Notes: generated by a model from the letters alone, not told the origin. A stretch of DNA of 64,000 nt from Begonia masoniana (GCA_022432975.1 CM039509.1:6015043-6079042), one strand, 5' to 3'. Positions 43,480 to 56,144 are shown, counted from the stretch's first letter. Translations and numbers: made by a program.

Positions 43480-43800
43480 CGCTCAACAATAATACTCAAC
43501 ATCTACCGATGACGTCAGCCGGATGATTCGTTAATCCAGCATCCACCGATCAATATCACTCAACATGTGCCGATGACGTCAGCCGGATGACTCATACATC
43601 CAGCATCCACCGATCAACAGTAACGCTCAACATCTACCGATGACGTCAGCTGGATGACTCATACATCTAGCATCCACCGATCAATAGTAACACCCAACAT
43701 TTACCAATGACGTCAGCCGGATGACTCATACATCTAGCATCCACCGGTCAACAGTAACACTCAACATCTGCCGGTTAACATCTACTGTTCAACGGTGACA
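43480..43800. repeat. ~66-bp degenerate repeats with TGACGTCA
   Basis: Four imperfect units carry the palindrome TGACGTCA at 43510, 43574, 43641 and 43708 (spacing 64-67 bp), within CTACCGATGACGTCAGCCGG. TGACGTCA is a bZIP/TGA-factor type core. The motif GACGTCATCGG is shared with the LTRs of element 2 and of 447-2715. Confidence 0.85.
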
Positions 43801-45358
43801 CTCAACATTAACAGAGTAACTTCTACCGCTCAACAGTGACACTCAACATTAACAGAGTAACTTCTACCGCTCAACAGTGACACTCAACATTAACAGAGTA
43901 ACTTCTACCGCTCAACAGTGACACTCAACATTAACAGAGTAACTTCTACCGCTCAACAGTGACACTCAACATTAACAGAGTAACTTCTACCGCTCAACAG
44001 TGACACTCAACATTAACAGAGTAACTTCTACCGCTCAACAGTGACACTCAACATTAACAGAGTAACTTCTACCGCTCAACAGTGACACTCAACATTAACA
44101 GAGTAACTTCTACCGCTCAACAGTGACACTCAACATTAACAGAGTAACTTCTACCGCTCAACAGTGACACTCAACATTAACAGAGTAACTTCTACCGCTC
44201 AACAGTGACACTCAACATTAACAGAGTAACTTCTACCGCTCAACAGTGACACTCAACATTAACAGAGTAACTTCTACCGCTCAACAGTGACACTCAACAT
44301 TAACAGAGTAACTTCTACCGCTCAACAGTGACACTCAACATTAACAGAGTAACTTCTACCGCTCAACAGTGACACTCAACATTAACAGAGTAACTTCTAC
44401 CGCTCAACAGTGACACTCAACATTAACAGAGTAACTTCTACCGCTCAACAGTGACACTCAACATTAACAGAGTAACTTCTACCGCTCAACAGTGACACTC
44501 AACATTAACAGAGTAACTTCTACCGCTCAACAGTGACACTCAACATTAACAGAGTAACTTCTACCGCTCAACAGTGACACTCAACATTAACAGAGTAACT
44601 TCTACCGCTCAACAGTGACACTCAACATTAACAGAGTAACTTCTACCGCTCAACAGTGACACTCAACATTAACAGAGTAACTTCTACCGCTCAACAGTGA
44701 CACTCAACATTAACAGAGTAACTTCTACCGCTCAACAGTGACACTCAACATTAACAGAGTAACTTCTACCGCTCAACAGTGACACTCAACATTAACAGAG
44801 TAACTTCTACCGCTCAACAGTGACACTCAACATTAACAGAGTAACTTCTACCGCTCAACAGTGACACTCAACATTAACAGAGTAACTTCTACCGCTCAAC
44901 AGTGACACTCAACATTAACAGAGTAACTTCTACCGCTCAACAGTGACACTCAACATTAACAGAGTAACTTCTACCGCTCAACAGTGACACTCAACATTAA
45001 CAGAGTAACTTCTACCGCTCAACAGTGACACTCAACATTAACAGAGTAACTTCTACCGCTCAACAGTGACACTCAACATTAACAGAGTAACTTCTACCGC
45101 TCAACAGTGACACTCAACATTAACAGAGTAACTTCTACCGCTCAACAGTGACACTCAACATTAACAGAGTAACTTCTACCGCTCAACAGTGACACTCAAC
45201 ATTAACAGAGTAACTTCTACCGCTCAACAGTGACACTCAACATTAACAGAGTAACTTCTACCGCTCAACAGTGACACTCAACATTAACAGAGTAACTTCT
45301 ACCGCTCAACAGTGACACTCAACATTAACAGAGTAACTTCTACCGCTCAACAGTGACA
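43801..45358. repeat. 38 copies of a 41-bp minisatellite
   Basis: The unit is CTCAACATTAACAGAGTAAC followed by TTCTACCGCTCAACAGTGACA. The span of 1558 bp equals 38 x 41 exactly, and I saw no substitution or indel in the array. It derives from the neighbouring degenerate CTCAACAT repeats. Confidence 0.97.
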
Positions 45359-46358
45359 CTCAACATTTACCGATTAACATCTTCCGATAATCGGTCGAAA
45401 TTGACATTTCAATTCTCTGTTCTTCTATAAACTTACTCCCTTTTCCAAAAATCTCCATGCACATAACATCATAATCCATAATTTAAATACGTAGTAGAAG
45501 ACTTAATACAGAAAGAGATTTCTTTAATCTTGAACCTTCTTAAACTTAAATTCGTACTTAATAAGTCAAATACCTGTTACTATAGAGTAATTCATTTCCA
45601 CTCATACTTCTTATCTCAGATCTTACTAAATTGTACTAAAAGCAACACTCCGAGGGTCAAAATTGCTTCCCAGCTACAAATCATCACCATGAGCAACATC
45701 CAGCAACAAGACCTAAGCATTTTCTTCTAGAGTGAAGTCCTCACCTGTTGTTTCGTCACCTACATCATAAGGTTCAAACTATAAGCCTACTTGATTAGTA
45801 AGGAATACAACAAATACATGAATGCTCATGAATGCATACTTAATATAATCATGTTCACATCTTTTATTCAGATCAGTAATCATGTTTGTGTTCACATTCA
45901 TATTCATATCGTGGGAATCATATTCTTGTTCATCGTTCTCATATCATGGATTAAGGAGGAGTTTGTGTCGAAGGGGGGGTAGGCAGTGCGCGTGTACATG
46001 GCCCTTACGAGCAAGAATCATAGTCCATCCCTGGGCAGTGACATGGCCATAACCGACCCCAACTCTCACTTAATCAGGGTTTCATTCATTTCGTTTTCTT
46101 GTTTCATTTATAAGGGGGGTATGCATGTAAAACATTTTGTATTCTCGGTAAATAAAATATGATGCATGGACAAAAACGTGTACAGAATACGAGACCGTGG
46201 AAGGAGTCATTCACCAGAATACAAAGCATCTACTATTCCAAACATTGTACTAAAATAGAGAACTTCCTAAACATAACCAATCATCAGAGACAAATCCCAA
46301 CCTACTACCCTTGTGATGTAGGGCCCTAAGGGCCGGAAATCTTAATAAACTCACTTAC

Positions 46359-46404
46359 CTGGATTCCTTAGCAACGTCTTTCCTTCACTTGGAGCCTTTT
46401 CCAC
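46359..46404 (-). other. Putative leader micro-exon (46 nt)
   Basis: On the minus strand bounded by GTCTTAG|GTGG and ATCCAG|GTAAGTG. A GGCCC-TTA-GGGCC hairpin (46322-46334) and CTACATCACA follow. The second acceptor ATGATGTAG|GTGA is at 45760/45759 (599-nt candidate intron). Confidence 0.5.
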
Positions 46405-47253
46405 CTAAGACATTTCATGTATTAATGTAAGAAAACAAATCCTAAATAGTCTAAATTCAGGAATGGTAGTTTCCTAACTAAGTATATTTCCTAGAAGTCT
46501 AACTTATTTCATTTCGAGCATTGTATCAACTACCTGGTGTGCATAGAAACCTCAGCTAAACATTAATGGGATTCGGGTTCACCAACTACCTGAGCTCCGC
46601 CAACGTTTGTTATTTCTACTTATTATCTACAATAATCAAAAATACCGTGTTATTAGCTATTAACACTATGTTACTATAAATTTCTCAGCAAACCCGAATC
46701 TCAAGCTCTAATCTAAAATCAACTCCTAAATAACTAATCAGCAAACACATTGTCCAAATCTTACCTCGAGCTTGGAGTATCGGGAGAAATCAGGAAGGAA
46801 GCTGATCGCTGGAGGGAGAACAGAGAAAAGAGCTGAGGGGAGAGAGAGAGAGTCGGCTGAAAGAGGAAAGTCGGCTGGTGGAGGTTTTTGTGAGGTTTTA
46901 GGATTTCTATTTTCTCTTTATATACTTAATAAGCTAGGCTTAATTACAAGTTTGCCATCAAACCTAATTTTTATAAAAAGGACTGATTAAACTTGGTGCC
47001 TAAATTTTCGACCAAAGAAATATATTTATACAAAGGTGGCAGTTAATTCTGTTTCCTAAAAAGAAAGTTCACCTATCCGAAGTTGTTGGGTGTTACAGAT
47101 TTTATTTCTAATTATTTTCATTTATCATTTTAATATTTTTATAAGATTTTTATAGCAATTAACTCAATTAAGAATATCATCGTGGGATCGATATTTTTAC
47201 TACTTGAAGCGATACGTGCACTTACGTAAAAATATAAAATCACTAACAATGTC

Positions 47254-48971
47254 TTTTGGACGGCATGAGTGCCGTCATAGCTGGCCACATTTGTGGGTCG
47301 TTCATGGGTTGAATAAATTGTGAATACATCTGTATATAAGTCACTCGGTGATAGTAGGGATGTACGTACCTTTCCAGTTCCACTTTCATTTTATTAATGC
47401 AGGGAATGTAGTGGACACAATGGATTCCAGTCAGCTCCCATCTGATGTACTCGCACACACCCATATTCATGTCGACCTTGTATTGTTCATAGTCGTTGCT
47501 GACCTCAAATCGTGCATGTTCTGCTAACTGAGCACTCTAATTTCGAGCTGAAATTTTTAGATCCTTAAGCTTTTTCTTTATCCGGGAACACCGAATGTCT
47601 GTTGATTGGGCCATCTTCTCAAATTTTTTGACAATGCGAGTCATCAAATCCTTTCGTATTGTCTCGAACATGGTGATAATTGATTTGTCTCTGGCTGGCA
47701 ATAGAACTGCATTGTTTGACTCGGACAAATTATTCAAGCCTATATCGCACTTAGGGATTGAAGAGAAGACATAATTACCCCAATATCTAAACTCTTCTCT
47801 TCGAAGCCATGCGTGGGCATCTAAGTTTAGCTGAAATAATTTTTTCATTTCTATTTCGAAATGATGATGGGTGGGGGCTCTGGCTGCTTTCCATGTCGCA
47901 TCTCTGTACGCTTTGCCCCAAAAGAGGCATTTGAAATTTACATACATATGTCGTAGGCAGAAGCAGTGTTCGGCGAAAGGAAATTCGGTCTCAATAGCAT
48001 TCTGTAACCCTGATATTTGAAAGAAAAATTGAGTCAACATTAAACAATATAATTATCTAACAATTGAAAATGTATTATACCTTTTGGCGATCCGAAATAA
48101 TTGTCCAGCTCTCTCCTGATCCCATATTCAGGTCTTGCTTCAAAATTCCCAAAAACCACGTCCATGTGTCCTTGGTTTCTTTTTCAACGTTGACAACAAT
48201 AACATAATATATTCCATCATTTCTATCAATACTGACGGTCGTGAGTAATTGGCCGGGACATGAGCCCTTTAGATGGCAACCATCCAAACAGATGACAGGG
48301 CGTCCGTGCTGCAGCAAACATGTCTTACAAGTAGCCATACACATATACACTCTTTGATATACCATTAAAGTACTTCCTGTATCGTAAGTATGTACTGCTA
48401 ATGTGCTGCCCGGATTTGATCTATATATTTCTGATGTGTACGACTAGACTAGCTTGCACTCTTCATTTCTATTTCCTTCGTCAAGTGTTCGAGCTATGCT
48501 TCTTGCTCTTTTGGCAATACCATGCGTAATGTTGACAGTGAAATCCTTTATCACTGTCTCGATGATGGAAGGGATAGCCCACATAGGTTGACTTTTAAAT
48601 TTGTCAAGATAATAAATTGCAGGATTTTTTGCTCTAGCGTTTCGATTCTCAACTACTCTCGCACAGTTGTGAGAATTGACCAAAGACTTTATTTGATAGG
48701 TCTCCTCGCCTTGCATCTTCGAAGCATGCAGTCGCCACGGACATCCGTCTGCGTATATAGCCGTTAGTCGCTTCTTGTCACTTTGGACAAATGTGATGTT
48801 GAAACCCTCTTTCAAAGAATATTATTTTATTTTATCTTTAATTTGCTTTATATAATAATTAAGTGTTTTCCCCAAACAAAAATCCATTGGGCTTTCTTCA
48901 CATACCGGTAAGCTTTCAACCTCATCAACGTCCGATCCGACCAGTGTTCGCAGCTCCTCGTCTAGAGTTAC
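47254..48971 (-). pseudogene. MULE transposase (MURA-like), main part
   Basis: From right to left: an N-terminal acidic piece (LDEELRTLVGSDVDEVESLP), the MuDR DNA-binding-like domain (FNITFVQSDKKRLTAIYADG, CPWRLHASKM), a catalytic core with the first Asp in GRPVICLDGCHLKG and the second in WTIISDRQK, the conserved FCLRHMYVNFK, and a SWIM-like finger (WELTGIHCVHYI). Two in-frame nonsense codons are at 48444-48446 and 47537-47539. A probable 71-nt intron lies at 48010-48080 (GT...CAG), but the flanking frames are one base out. It is split from its start by element 3 and from its end by element 4. Not functional. Confidence 0.9.
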
Positions 48972-50084
48972 TGTAACACCCCCGAACCGTCCCGGCTCGG
49001 TGCGCTACTTTGCTAACCAACCCTACGTTTAAAACGGCGTTTAAAATAATTTTCGTAAATTTGTCGACTCGATTTTTTAGATTTTTCGAACCCTCAATTT
49101 TCATTGGAAAGCGTGCCCAAAATACGTTTAAAATACGTCAAAAAATGTCGGGTTAAAATAATTTGGAATTAAGAATTTAAAAAAAAATAAAAAAAAATAA
49201 ATTAGGGCGCTGCTGGGCGCCGCGCTGGCGCACCGCGCGCCCTGCGCCTGCCATGGGCGATCGATCGGCGCCCAGTGGCGATCGATCGCCACCCGCTCTG
49301 TTTTTTACCCAAAACGCGTCCCGTGGGCGATCGATCGGCGCCCAGTGGCGATCGATCGCCACACGTGCTGTTTTTCACCCCAAAAACGCCCAAAATTGAC
49401 TTTTTCCTGACTTTTTTGACTTTTCTTCACTTTTCTCTGATCAAAACACTTCCAAAAATTCCAAAATTTTAACCATACATTCCCGACACCCAAATCTTCA
49501 AGTCCCGCAAAAATTTTAGAAAACCGACTTAAAACGGTTAACAAAAAAATAGAGAAACATAACCGACGTTATTTATTTTAAAACCAAAACGAGCGGCATA
49601 ACGCCTAAATTTCCAAAAACCCAAACCTGAAAATAAAACCGAAGATCATATAGTTTAAAAATCCAAATACGTACAACCACTATCCCATAACACGATCGTC
49701 CCACAAACATTCCAAATAGTTATGAAATATTTATAAATACGACGTATCAAAACCCTGCACTTTTCCTAACTTTTCTCAAAACAAAACATTTACAAAACAC
49801 TTTCAAAATAACTATCGACAACCACTCCCATCACAATACCCGAGGAAAACAGTTGCCAAGACGCCCCGACAATAGCCTACACCTGGCGGATTTCGTACTC
49901 CTCCGACTGCGGCCTAATTGTGGACTGTCTCATCTACCTCACCTGAGTAGTACTCGTCACCTACACCACAGAACACAAAACGTAAGCCCTAATGCTTAGC
50001 AAGTAGGGATTTATGAATGCAAAACACACCATGCTCAACATCCTAACACATGCAGTTTCTAACACTCAGTTTGGCCTGCATCGC

Positions 50085-50275
50085 TCACGATGCCTTAAAG
50101 ATTGCCTGCATCGTTAGATGCCTTATTGCCCGCACCGAAAGGTGCCTTAGTTTCCTGCACCGAAAGTTGCCTTAGTTGCCTGCACCGAAAGGTGCCTTAT
50201 TTGCCCGCATCGAAATGTGCCTTAGTTGCCCGCACCGTAAGGTGCCTTAGTTGCCTGCACCCAAACAGGATTCCT
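50085..50275 (-). repeat. Tandem hairpin array (~25-bp units), copy in 3' LTR
   Basis: About eight units of the form stem-4-nt loop-stem, such as GCATC-GTTA-GATGC, GCACC-GAAA-GGTGC and GCACC-GTAA-GGTGC, separated by CTTAGTTGCC-like linkers. Stem changes are often matched on both sides. It lies inside the second candidate leader intron. Confidence 0.85.
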
Positions 50276-50514
50276 TACTCTTTTACCAACCATCGTTCAC
50301 CCTCACAACGATATGCAACTATACGTATCTAGCATGCTATACATCATGATGCATGTTTCAACGATATGCAACACCACACCACACCAAACAACAACTAAAC
50401 ACAACCCGAAGCAAAACTAATAACTCAACGCAACACGAAGCAAAGCAATAACAAATAAACCCTACCGTTCTATAGTGTAGGCCCGAAGGAGAAAGAATAG
50501 CACCCACTACTTAC

Positions 50515-50571
50515 CTGACTGCTCGGCTGTAAGTTGCTCATGTCTATCGGTCAATTCACTCATTCGGTAAC
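50515..50571 (-). other. Putative leader micro-exon (57 nt), 3' LTR of element 3
   Basis: On the minus strand bounded by TTGATAG|GTTACC and AGTCAG|GTAAGTAG. A CC-TTCG-GG hairpin (50480-50489) and CCTACAC follow. The second acceptor GTGGTGTAG|GTGA is at 49961/49960 (554-nt candidate intron). Confidence 0.5.
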
Positions 50572-51476
50572 CTATCAATTATAGAAAAATAACTTAGCAA
50601 TTCACTCATAGAATTCTAAAGGATTCTAAAACCAAAACTAACCAACAACTCAACCTAAAACCACAAAACACGATTTTTCCTCACATTTCCAACCGTCCAA
50701 CTTTAAACGGCCATAACTCCCTCGTTTTTCAACGGATTTCGACGTGCCACCCCAATCTGTAAACCTCTACACGTCTACTATCCATTGAAACACTCAAATT
50801 AATCAAAAAAACACATTGGCCAATCCAAAATTGCAAAGACAGAATTGGCCATCAAGTGTTCCTAAACCGATTTTTGTGAGATTCACTTCCAATCCATAAT
50901 TTAACCACCCAAACGACTTAAACCATCGTATCTAAGGATTAAGTGACCAAAAGAGGAAGAAAACCATCAAATAGAATACAAATTTCGGAATCCCTAACCT
51001 AGGGTTTTCAAACTCCCACTAAACTCTCCCAAAACACACTTAAACTACCAATAATCTTCACCTATTTGCATAAAAACCAAAACCCATGCATTATTACCTT
51101 GAACCACCTTGCTAAAATTGAAGAAGAGAGAAGGAGAAGATCGGCTATGGAGGATGAAGAGAAAGGGCGTGGAAGATGAAGTGAAAAGAGGAAACTTGAC
51201 CCTTTAAAACCTAAAATTTTCTTCTTTTCAAAACTTCCCACCAAAGTTTATAAAATTGAAATTCAACCCACCACCATTTCTCTTCTATTTCCATTGTGAA
51301 AAGCATCATTAAAACTTCTAACTTTTCAAATTGTAAAGCATTTCATGGCTAACATCCTATTGGTTAATTCAATTCTTGACTTGTCAACCCTTCTTGTTGG
51401 GTTTGAATTGTCAAACCTCATTCCTTCACTTTGAATCACTTCTAATCCCTTCTCACGTAAATCTTGGGTGTTACAA

Positions 51477-51500
51477 TCCACCCTCCTTACAAAAATTTTG
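51477..51500 (-). other. Polypurine tract of element 3
   Basis: Plus strand CCACCCTCCTTAC next to the LTR end at 51476; on the element strand GTAAGGAGGGTGG. Confidence 0.85.
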
Positions 51501-53049
51501 TCCTCAAAATTTACGTACCTGAAAGAGTTTTGGGTAGCGCTCCATCATGTCCTGCTATCTCTCCTACGTCGCCTCCTCAACGTTGTGGTTGCACCACAGT
51601 ACTTTCACCAGTGGAATGTCTTTGTGGCGCAACTTCTTCACTGCATAATCCAATATTTCCACCGGTTTCTCCTCATAAGACAATGTAGGTTGTACATCAA
51701 TCTCCTGCTGCTCCACGACATGCGATGGATCCCTCAGGCACTTCCTCAGCATTGAGACATGGAAAACATCATGCACTCCCTCCATTGTAGCTGGCAACTC
51801 CAACTGATACGCCATCTTCCCCACTCTCTTCCAATCGGGAAAGGACCAACATATCTCGGATTCAACTTCCCTCGCTTCCCGAACCTCATCACACCTTTAA
51901 TGGTGAGATTTTCAGAAAAAACTTCATCTCTTTCTTCAAATTCTAGCTCACGCCTCCTACCATCAACATAACTCGTCTGGCGACTCTGAGCTGTCAAAAT
52001 GCATTGCCGAATGAAGTGATCTTCTCTGTAGTCTGCTGCAAAATCTCTGGGCCAATCAAACTGGATTCCCCGATTTCGTCCCAATAAAGAGGAGACCTGC
52101 ACTTCCTTCCATAAAGAGCCTTGTATGGAGCCATTCCAATAGTATCCTGATAACTATTGTTATATGAGAACTCCACCAGAGGTAAATACCTACTCCAGGA
52201 ACACTGAAACTCCAGCACACACGCTCGGAGCATATCCTCAAGTGTCTGAATGGTCCGTTCAAATTGTCCGTCTGTCTGAGGATGAAAAGCAGTACTAAAG
52301 TTTAATCGAGTCCCCATCTCCTTATGCAGACTCTTCCAAAATTTCGATGTAAACCTCGGGTCCCTGTCCGATACAATAGAAACAGGCACACCATGTAACC
52401 TCAGAATCTCCTGAATGTAGAGTTCAGCAAACTGGTCCATCCTGTACGTCATCTTCACCGGTAGAAAATGGGCTGATTTGGTTAAACGATCCACAATCAC
52501 CCATATACCGTCAAAACCTCTCGTCGTCCTAGGTAATCCGACAACGAAATCCATCGAAATTTGGTCCCACTTTCACTCGGGAACCGGCAATGGCTGTAAC
52601 TTCCCAGCAGGTCTCTGATGTTCTGCTTTCACCTGCTGACAAACCAAGCATGTTTCTACAAATTCAGCTACTGACTTTTTCATACCAGGCCACCAATAGT
52701 GCTGCTTGAGGTCTCTGTACATCTTTGTACTGCCAAGATGAACAAAAAACCTTGAAGAATGAGCTTCAACTAAAATTTCCTTTCGAAGTTGATCATTACT
52801 CGGAACATACCATCTATTACGGAACTTCAGAATACCATCATCCAAGTAACTGAACTCAGTCCGATCATAAGATAACATACTCAGCTTGAACTTATTACAC
52901 TCCAAATCTTCTTGCTGAGCTTCTCTGATCTTCTCCAAAATTGTAGGCTTCAAAGATAGAGCTGATAAAACTGCTGTCACGTCTGAAACCAACTTTAAAT
53001 CAAATCTCTGAAACTCAGATCTCAAATGCCCAGACATACCAGCCTCCAA
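51501..53049 (-). pseudogene. Integrase and chromodomain of element 3
   Basis: Frames 52573-53049, 51994-52554, 51746-52102 and 51564-51824 together carry the HHCC domain (CLVCQQVKAEHQRP), catalytic Asp in SMDFVVGLPRTT-like context, Asp in IVSDRDPRFTSKF, Glu in GQFERTIQ, then VGPFPI and a chromodomain-like tail (PVEILDYAVKKLRHKDIPLV). Stops replace Trp at 52570 (PE*KWD) and 51564 (EAT*ER). Frameshifts near 52050 and 51800 break the core end. The natural stop would be near 51507. Confidence 0.88.
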
Positions 53050-54537
53050 AGCTGAAACTGATGTCGATACTCAGGTTAGTGCATCTGCTACCACATTAGC
53101 TTTACCGGGGTGGTATTTGATTTCCAAGTCATAGTCCTTCACGAACTCTAACCACCGCCGTTGCCTCATGTTCAGCTCCTTCTGAGTGAAGATATACTTC
53201 AGACTTTTATGATCGGAATAGACCTCGCACTGCTGACCATACAAATAATGCCTCCAGATTTTTAAAGCAAAGACCACTGCTGCTAACTCCAAATCATGGG
53301 TCGGATAGTTTTTCTCATACGACTTCAGCTGCCTAGAAGCATAGGCAATCACTTTGTCCTTCTGCATAAGTACACAACCCAACCCAATCCTAGAGGCATC
53401 GCAATAAATACAGAATTCCTCCTTGGCCATTGGAAGAGTCAACACCGGAGCTGTCGTCAACTTCTGCTTTAACATCTGAAAACTCAGCTCACAATCTTCA
53501 GACCATTCGTACTTAACATCTTTCCTAGTCAGCCGAGTCAAAGGTGCTGCAATTTTCGAAAAGCCTTCAATAAACTTTCTGTAATAGCCAGCCAATCCCA
53601 GAAAACTCCGAATTTCGCTGACATTCTTCGGCTGAGGCCATTCATTAATCGACTGAATCTTGGCTGGATCCACAGATATTCCTCCACTGCTTATCACATG
53701 GCCAAGAAAATGCACTTTAGTCAACCAAAATTCACACTTCAAAAACTTGGCATACAACTGATGCTGCTTCAGAATCTCTAACACAATCCGCAGATGCTCT
53801 TTATGCTCCTCTTCATCACGGGAATAAACCAAAATGTCATCAATGAAAACAATCACAAATTTATCGAGATATTCTCGAAATACTCGATTCATTAGATCCA
53901 TGAATGCAGCTGGAGCATTCGTTAATCTGAATGACATCACCAAGAGCTCGTAATGTCCATACCGCGTCCGAAAAGCTGTCTTCGAGATATCCTGCAATCT
54001 AATCTTTAACTGGTAATACCCCGATCTCAGATCAATCTTAGAAAATATCCAGGCTCCTTGCAACTGATCAAACAAATCGTCTATCCTTGGCAACGGATAT
54101 TTGTTTTTCACTGTTAGCTTATTTAACTCCCGGTAGTCGATGCATATATGAAGCGACCCGTCCTTCTTCTTGACAAACAACACGGGCGCTCCCTAGGGTG
54201 AAAAACTAGGGCGTATAAAGCCCTTGTCAACCAGTTCTTCTAACTGCTTTTTCAATTCTTTTAACTCCGGAGGAGGTAACCTGTAAGGATTCTTCGAAAC
54301 AGGTTATGCCCCAGGATATGTATCTATCACGAACTCGATTTCCTGGTCCGGTGGTAGACCAGGCAAATCATCCAAGAACACCTCGGGAAAATCACGAACA
54401 ATCAATATATCCTGAGGTTTAACTTCTACCAAAGCATGAAAATCTACTATGGTTTCAAGAAAACAAACATACTCACCCATAATAGATCTCATCGCATCCA
54501 TCGGTGCCATAACTGAAAACGTTTGCACATGCTTCAA
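53050..54537 (-). pseudogene. Reverse transcriptase and RNase H of element 3
   Basis: Entry motif [20 protein letters not shown] (54304-54537), then after stops near 54195 and 54303 the long frame 53071-54183: [36 protein letters not shown], catalytic [28 protein letters not shown], RNase [15 protein letters not shown] and [18 protein letters not shown] stop at 53071 precedes the integrase. Confidence 0.92.
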
Positions 54538-54598
54538 CGATTGCAGTGAAAGCTTCTCACCATCTGGAGGATAAAAATCAATTGTTCCTGCTCGACAG

Positions 54599-54937
54599 TC
54601 AAATCGTGGCGTGGTGCCGGAACAACCAATCCATACCGAGTATCACATCATACCCGGTTATTTCTATCACAATCAACGTAGCTGGTAATTGCTTCTTTCC
54701 AACTAATATCAACCCATTCTGTACCACCTGTTCTGAGTGTAACTGCTCACCAGACGGTAAACTCACACGGAATGGGCACTCGACAGGCTTCACTTCCAAA
54801 TTTAATTTCACCACAAAAGCTGTAGCTACGAAAGAATGGGATGCCCCTGAATCTATCAACATAAATGCTGGCACTGAATTAACAATTACAGTACTTGAGA
54901 TGACTGCAGCTCGATCCTCTCCTTCAGGCTCAATCAT
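54599..54937 (-). pseudogene. Aspartic protease of element 3
   Basis: Active site LIDSGASHSFVATAF and end [18 protein letters not shown]. It is preceded by zinc-knuckle coding at about 54990-55150 (CLEAGHISRDCP-like on the minus strand) and followed by the variable linker to RT. The frame is open, but neighbouring stops leave it orphaned. Confidence 0.88.
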
Positions 54938-54989
54938 GGCAAAGATTCTTGGGGTAGCTTTAGCTGGACCTGGCTTCGAGGTAAGGCAA

Positions 54990-55999
54990 TCATTGGATAC
55001 GTGACCCGTCTAGTTGCATTTAAAGCATCTGAGAACCCTCAGCTTTGGACAATCACGGGAAATATGACCTGCTTCTAGACAATTGTAGCATTTACTAGTG
55101 TATTGCCCACATTCGCCAGGATGGGACTTCAGGCACTTAGGACACTATCTAAACCATTTTCTCTGCTGTTGCTGTGGCTTCTTACCTCCTCGTTGATCAT
55201 TAATATTTCCCTCCTGGATGTTTGGTTCCCTGTTGCTAAGAAGAAGATCCGTCTTGGTTGAACTGAGCTGTAATTTCTCTGAACATTCGTTTTGGATTTT
55301 CAGCAGTTTTGGTTAATTTCTCAGCAGCCTCCTCAACCTCTAAAGCCTTCGCCACCACCTCAATAAATGAACTTTTCGTAATCCCGAAGGTCTTCACTAA
55401 CATATAAATTTCAGGTTTCAGGCCCTGCACGAACTGAAAGATCTTATCTTCTTCCCGACTAATCATGTGACTGGAGAATCGAGACAATAGTTTGAACAAC
55501 TGAATATAATCTCCCCGGATCCTGTTTGCTTTAGCGCCATAAATTCCATCCTCTTTGCAGCCTGGGCCGCCTGGTTATAGTATTTGTCGAAGAACAACTC
55601 TTTAAATTCTTTCTAAGTTAAGCCTTGAGGACCGATGGTAGTTTCTATCGACGCCTACCAACTCTGGGCATTGTTGATCAGATGGAAAGTGGCACACCTA
55701 ACTTTGTTTACTTCTTCAATCTCAGCAACTTTAAACATGTTTTCAATGGTCTAAATCCACCTGTCTGTAGCTGTAGGATCTGTCAATCGGCCTTCGAATG
55801 CTGGAGGATTCAGCCTCCGAAATCTGTCCCCACTAGCACCAACTCCAGCAAGTCCCGGTCCTCCATGACCAATTAAAGATCCAAACAGTTCAGCTTGTCG
55901 GGTAACCAAGTCTGCAAGTTGCTTCACAGATTCCTCGAGTGGGTTTCTGGGCGGTTCAGGTTCGTTCCTAGGCCTCCCGGGTCGTCTAGGGTTCTGCAT
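54990..55999 (-). pseudogene. Gag of element 3
   Basis: Starts MQNPRRPGRPRNEPEPP at 55999. The capsid domain is recognisable (FRRLNPPAFEG, then stops, FFDKYYNQAAQAAKRMEFMA, EDKIFQFVQGLKPEIYM). Nonsense codons stand where relatives have Trp or Glu, near 55752, 55650 and 55615; at least the Trp losses are TGG to TAG, consistent with G-to-A change. Cys knuckle residues are still visible at 54990-55150. Confidence 0.85.
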
Positions 56000-56144
56000 C
56001 TTAATTTACTCCTGAAGACAAAATTTAAAACAATCTAACTTAGATATAAAACTAACTAAAGGAAAGAAATACTTACAGTCAGTGAAGCACGTTGCACGGC
56101 GGCCGGCATTGTTGGGTAATTCTGTGAACGACTCGACCTCTAAA

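Larger units (their letters stand above)
43276..47097 (-). mobile_element. Solo LTR with a 41-bp minisatellite
   Basis: Starts TGTCACAACCCGAAACC and ends GGGTGTTACA, flanked by perfect GATTT duplications (43271-43275, 47098-47102). Minus orientation is inferred from the terminus and from the order of leader signals. A TATA-like TATATAAAG lies on the minus strand near 46915. The repeat array occupies the 3' half of the LTR. No internal region remains. Confidence 0.93.
30695..47248 (+). mobile_element. Element 4: Athila-type Ty3/gypsy retrotransposon
   Basis: Starts TGATAACTC and ends CACTAACA, with perfect ATGTC duplications (30690-30694, 47249-47253). It has LTRs of about 1.6 kb before duplication, a tRNA-Asp primer site, gag, protease, RT, RNase H, integrase and an extra 3' gene, the Athila order. 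The LTRs differ by several percent and the genes carry many stops, so it is old. Its 3' LTR holds a later solo LTR (43276-47097). Both LTR/internal junctions are tandemly duplicated. It interrupts the MULE transposase. Confidence 0.93.
41802..47248 (+). mobile_element. 3' LTR of element 4 with a nested solo LTR
   Basis: Begins TGATAACTC at 41802 (a duplicate start is at 41171). Removing the insertion with one TSD copy (43276-47102) leaves about 1.62 kb, matching the 5' LTR. It ends at CACTAACA (47248) next to the ATGTC target duplication. Confidence 0.88.
48972..51476 (-). mobile_element. 3' LTR of element 3
   Basis: TGTAACACCCCCGAACC...TTGGGTGTTACA, 2505 bp. A GGCGATCGATCGCC palindrome region is at 49255-49365. 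A tandem hairpin array is at 50085-50275. Leader signals: micro-exon 50515-50571, second acceptor 49961/49960. A minus-strand TATA-like TTTATAAAC lies near 51248. Confidence 0.95.

Noticed and set aside
43480..45366. CRISPR-like array
   Set aside because: Units are contiguous with no unique spacers, and the DNA is plant nuclear. It is a minisatellite.
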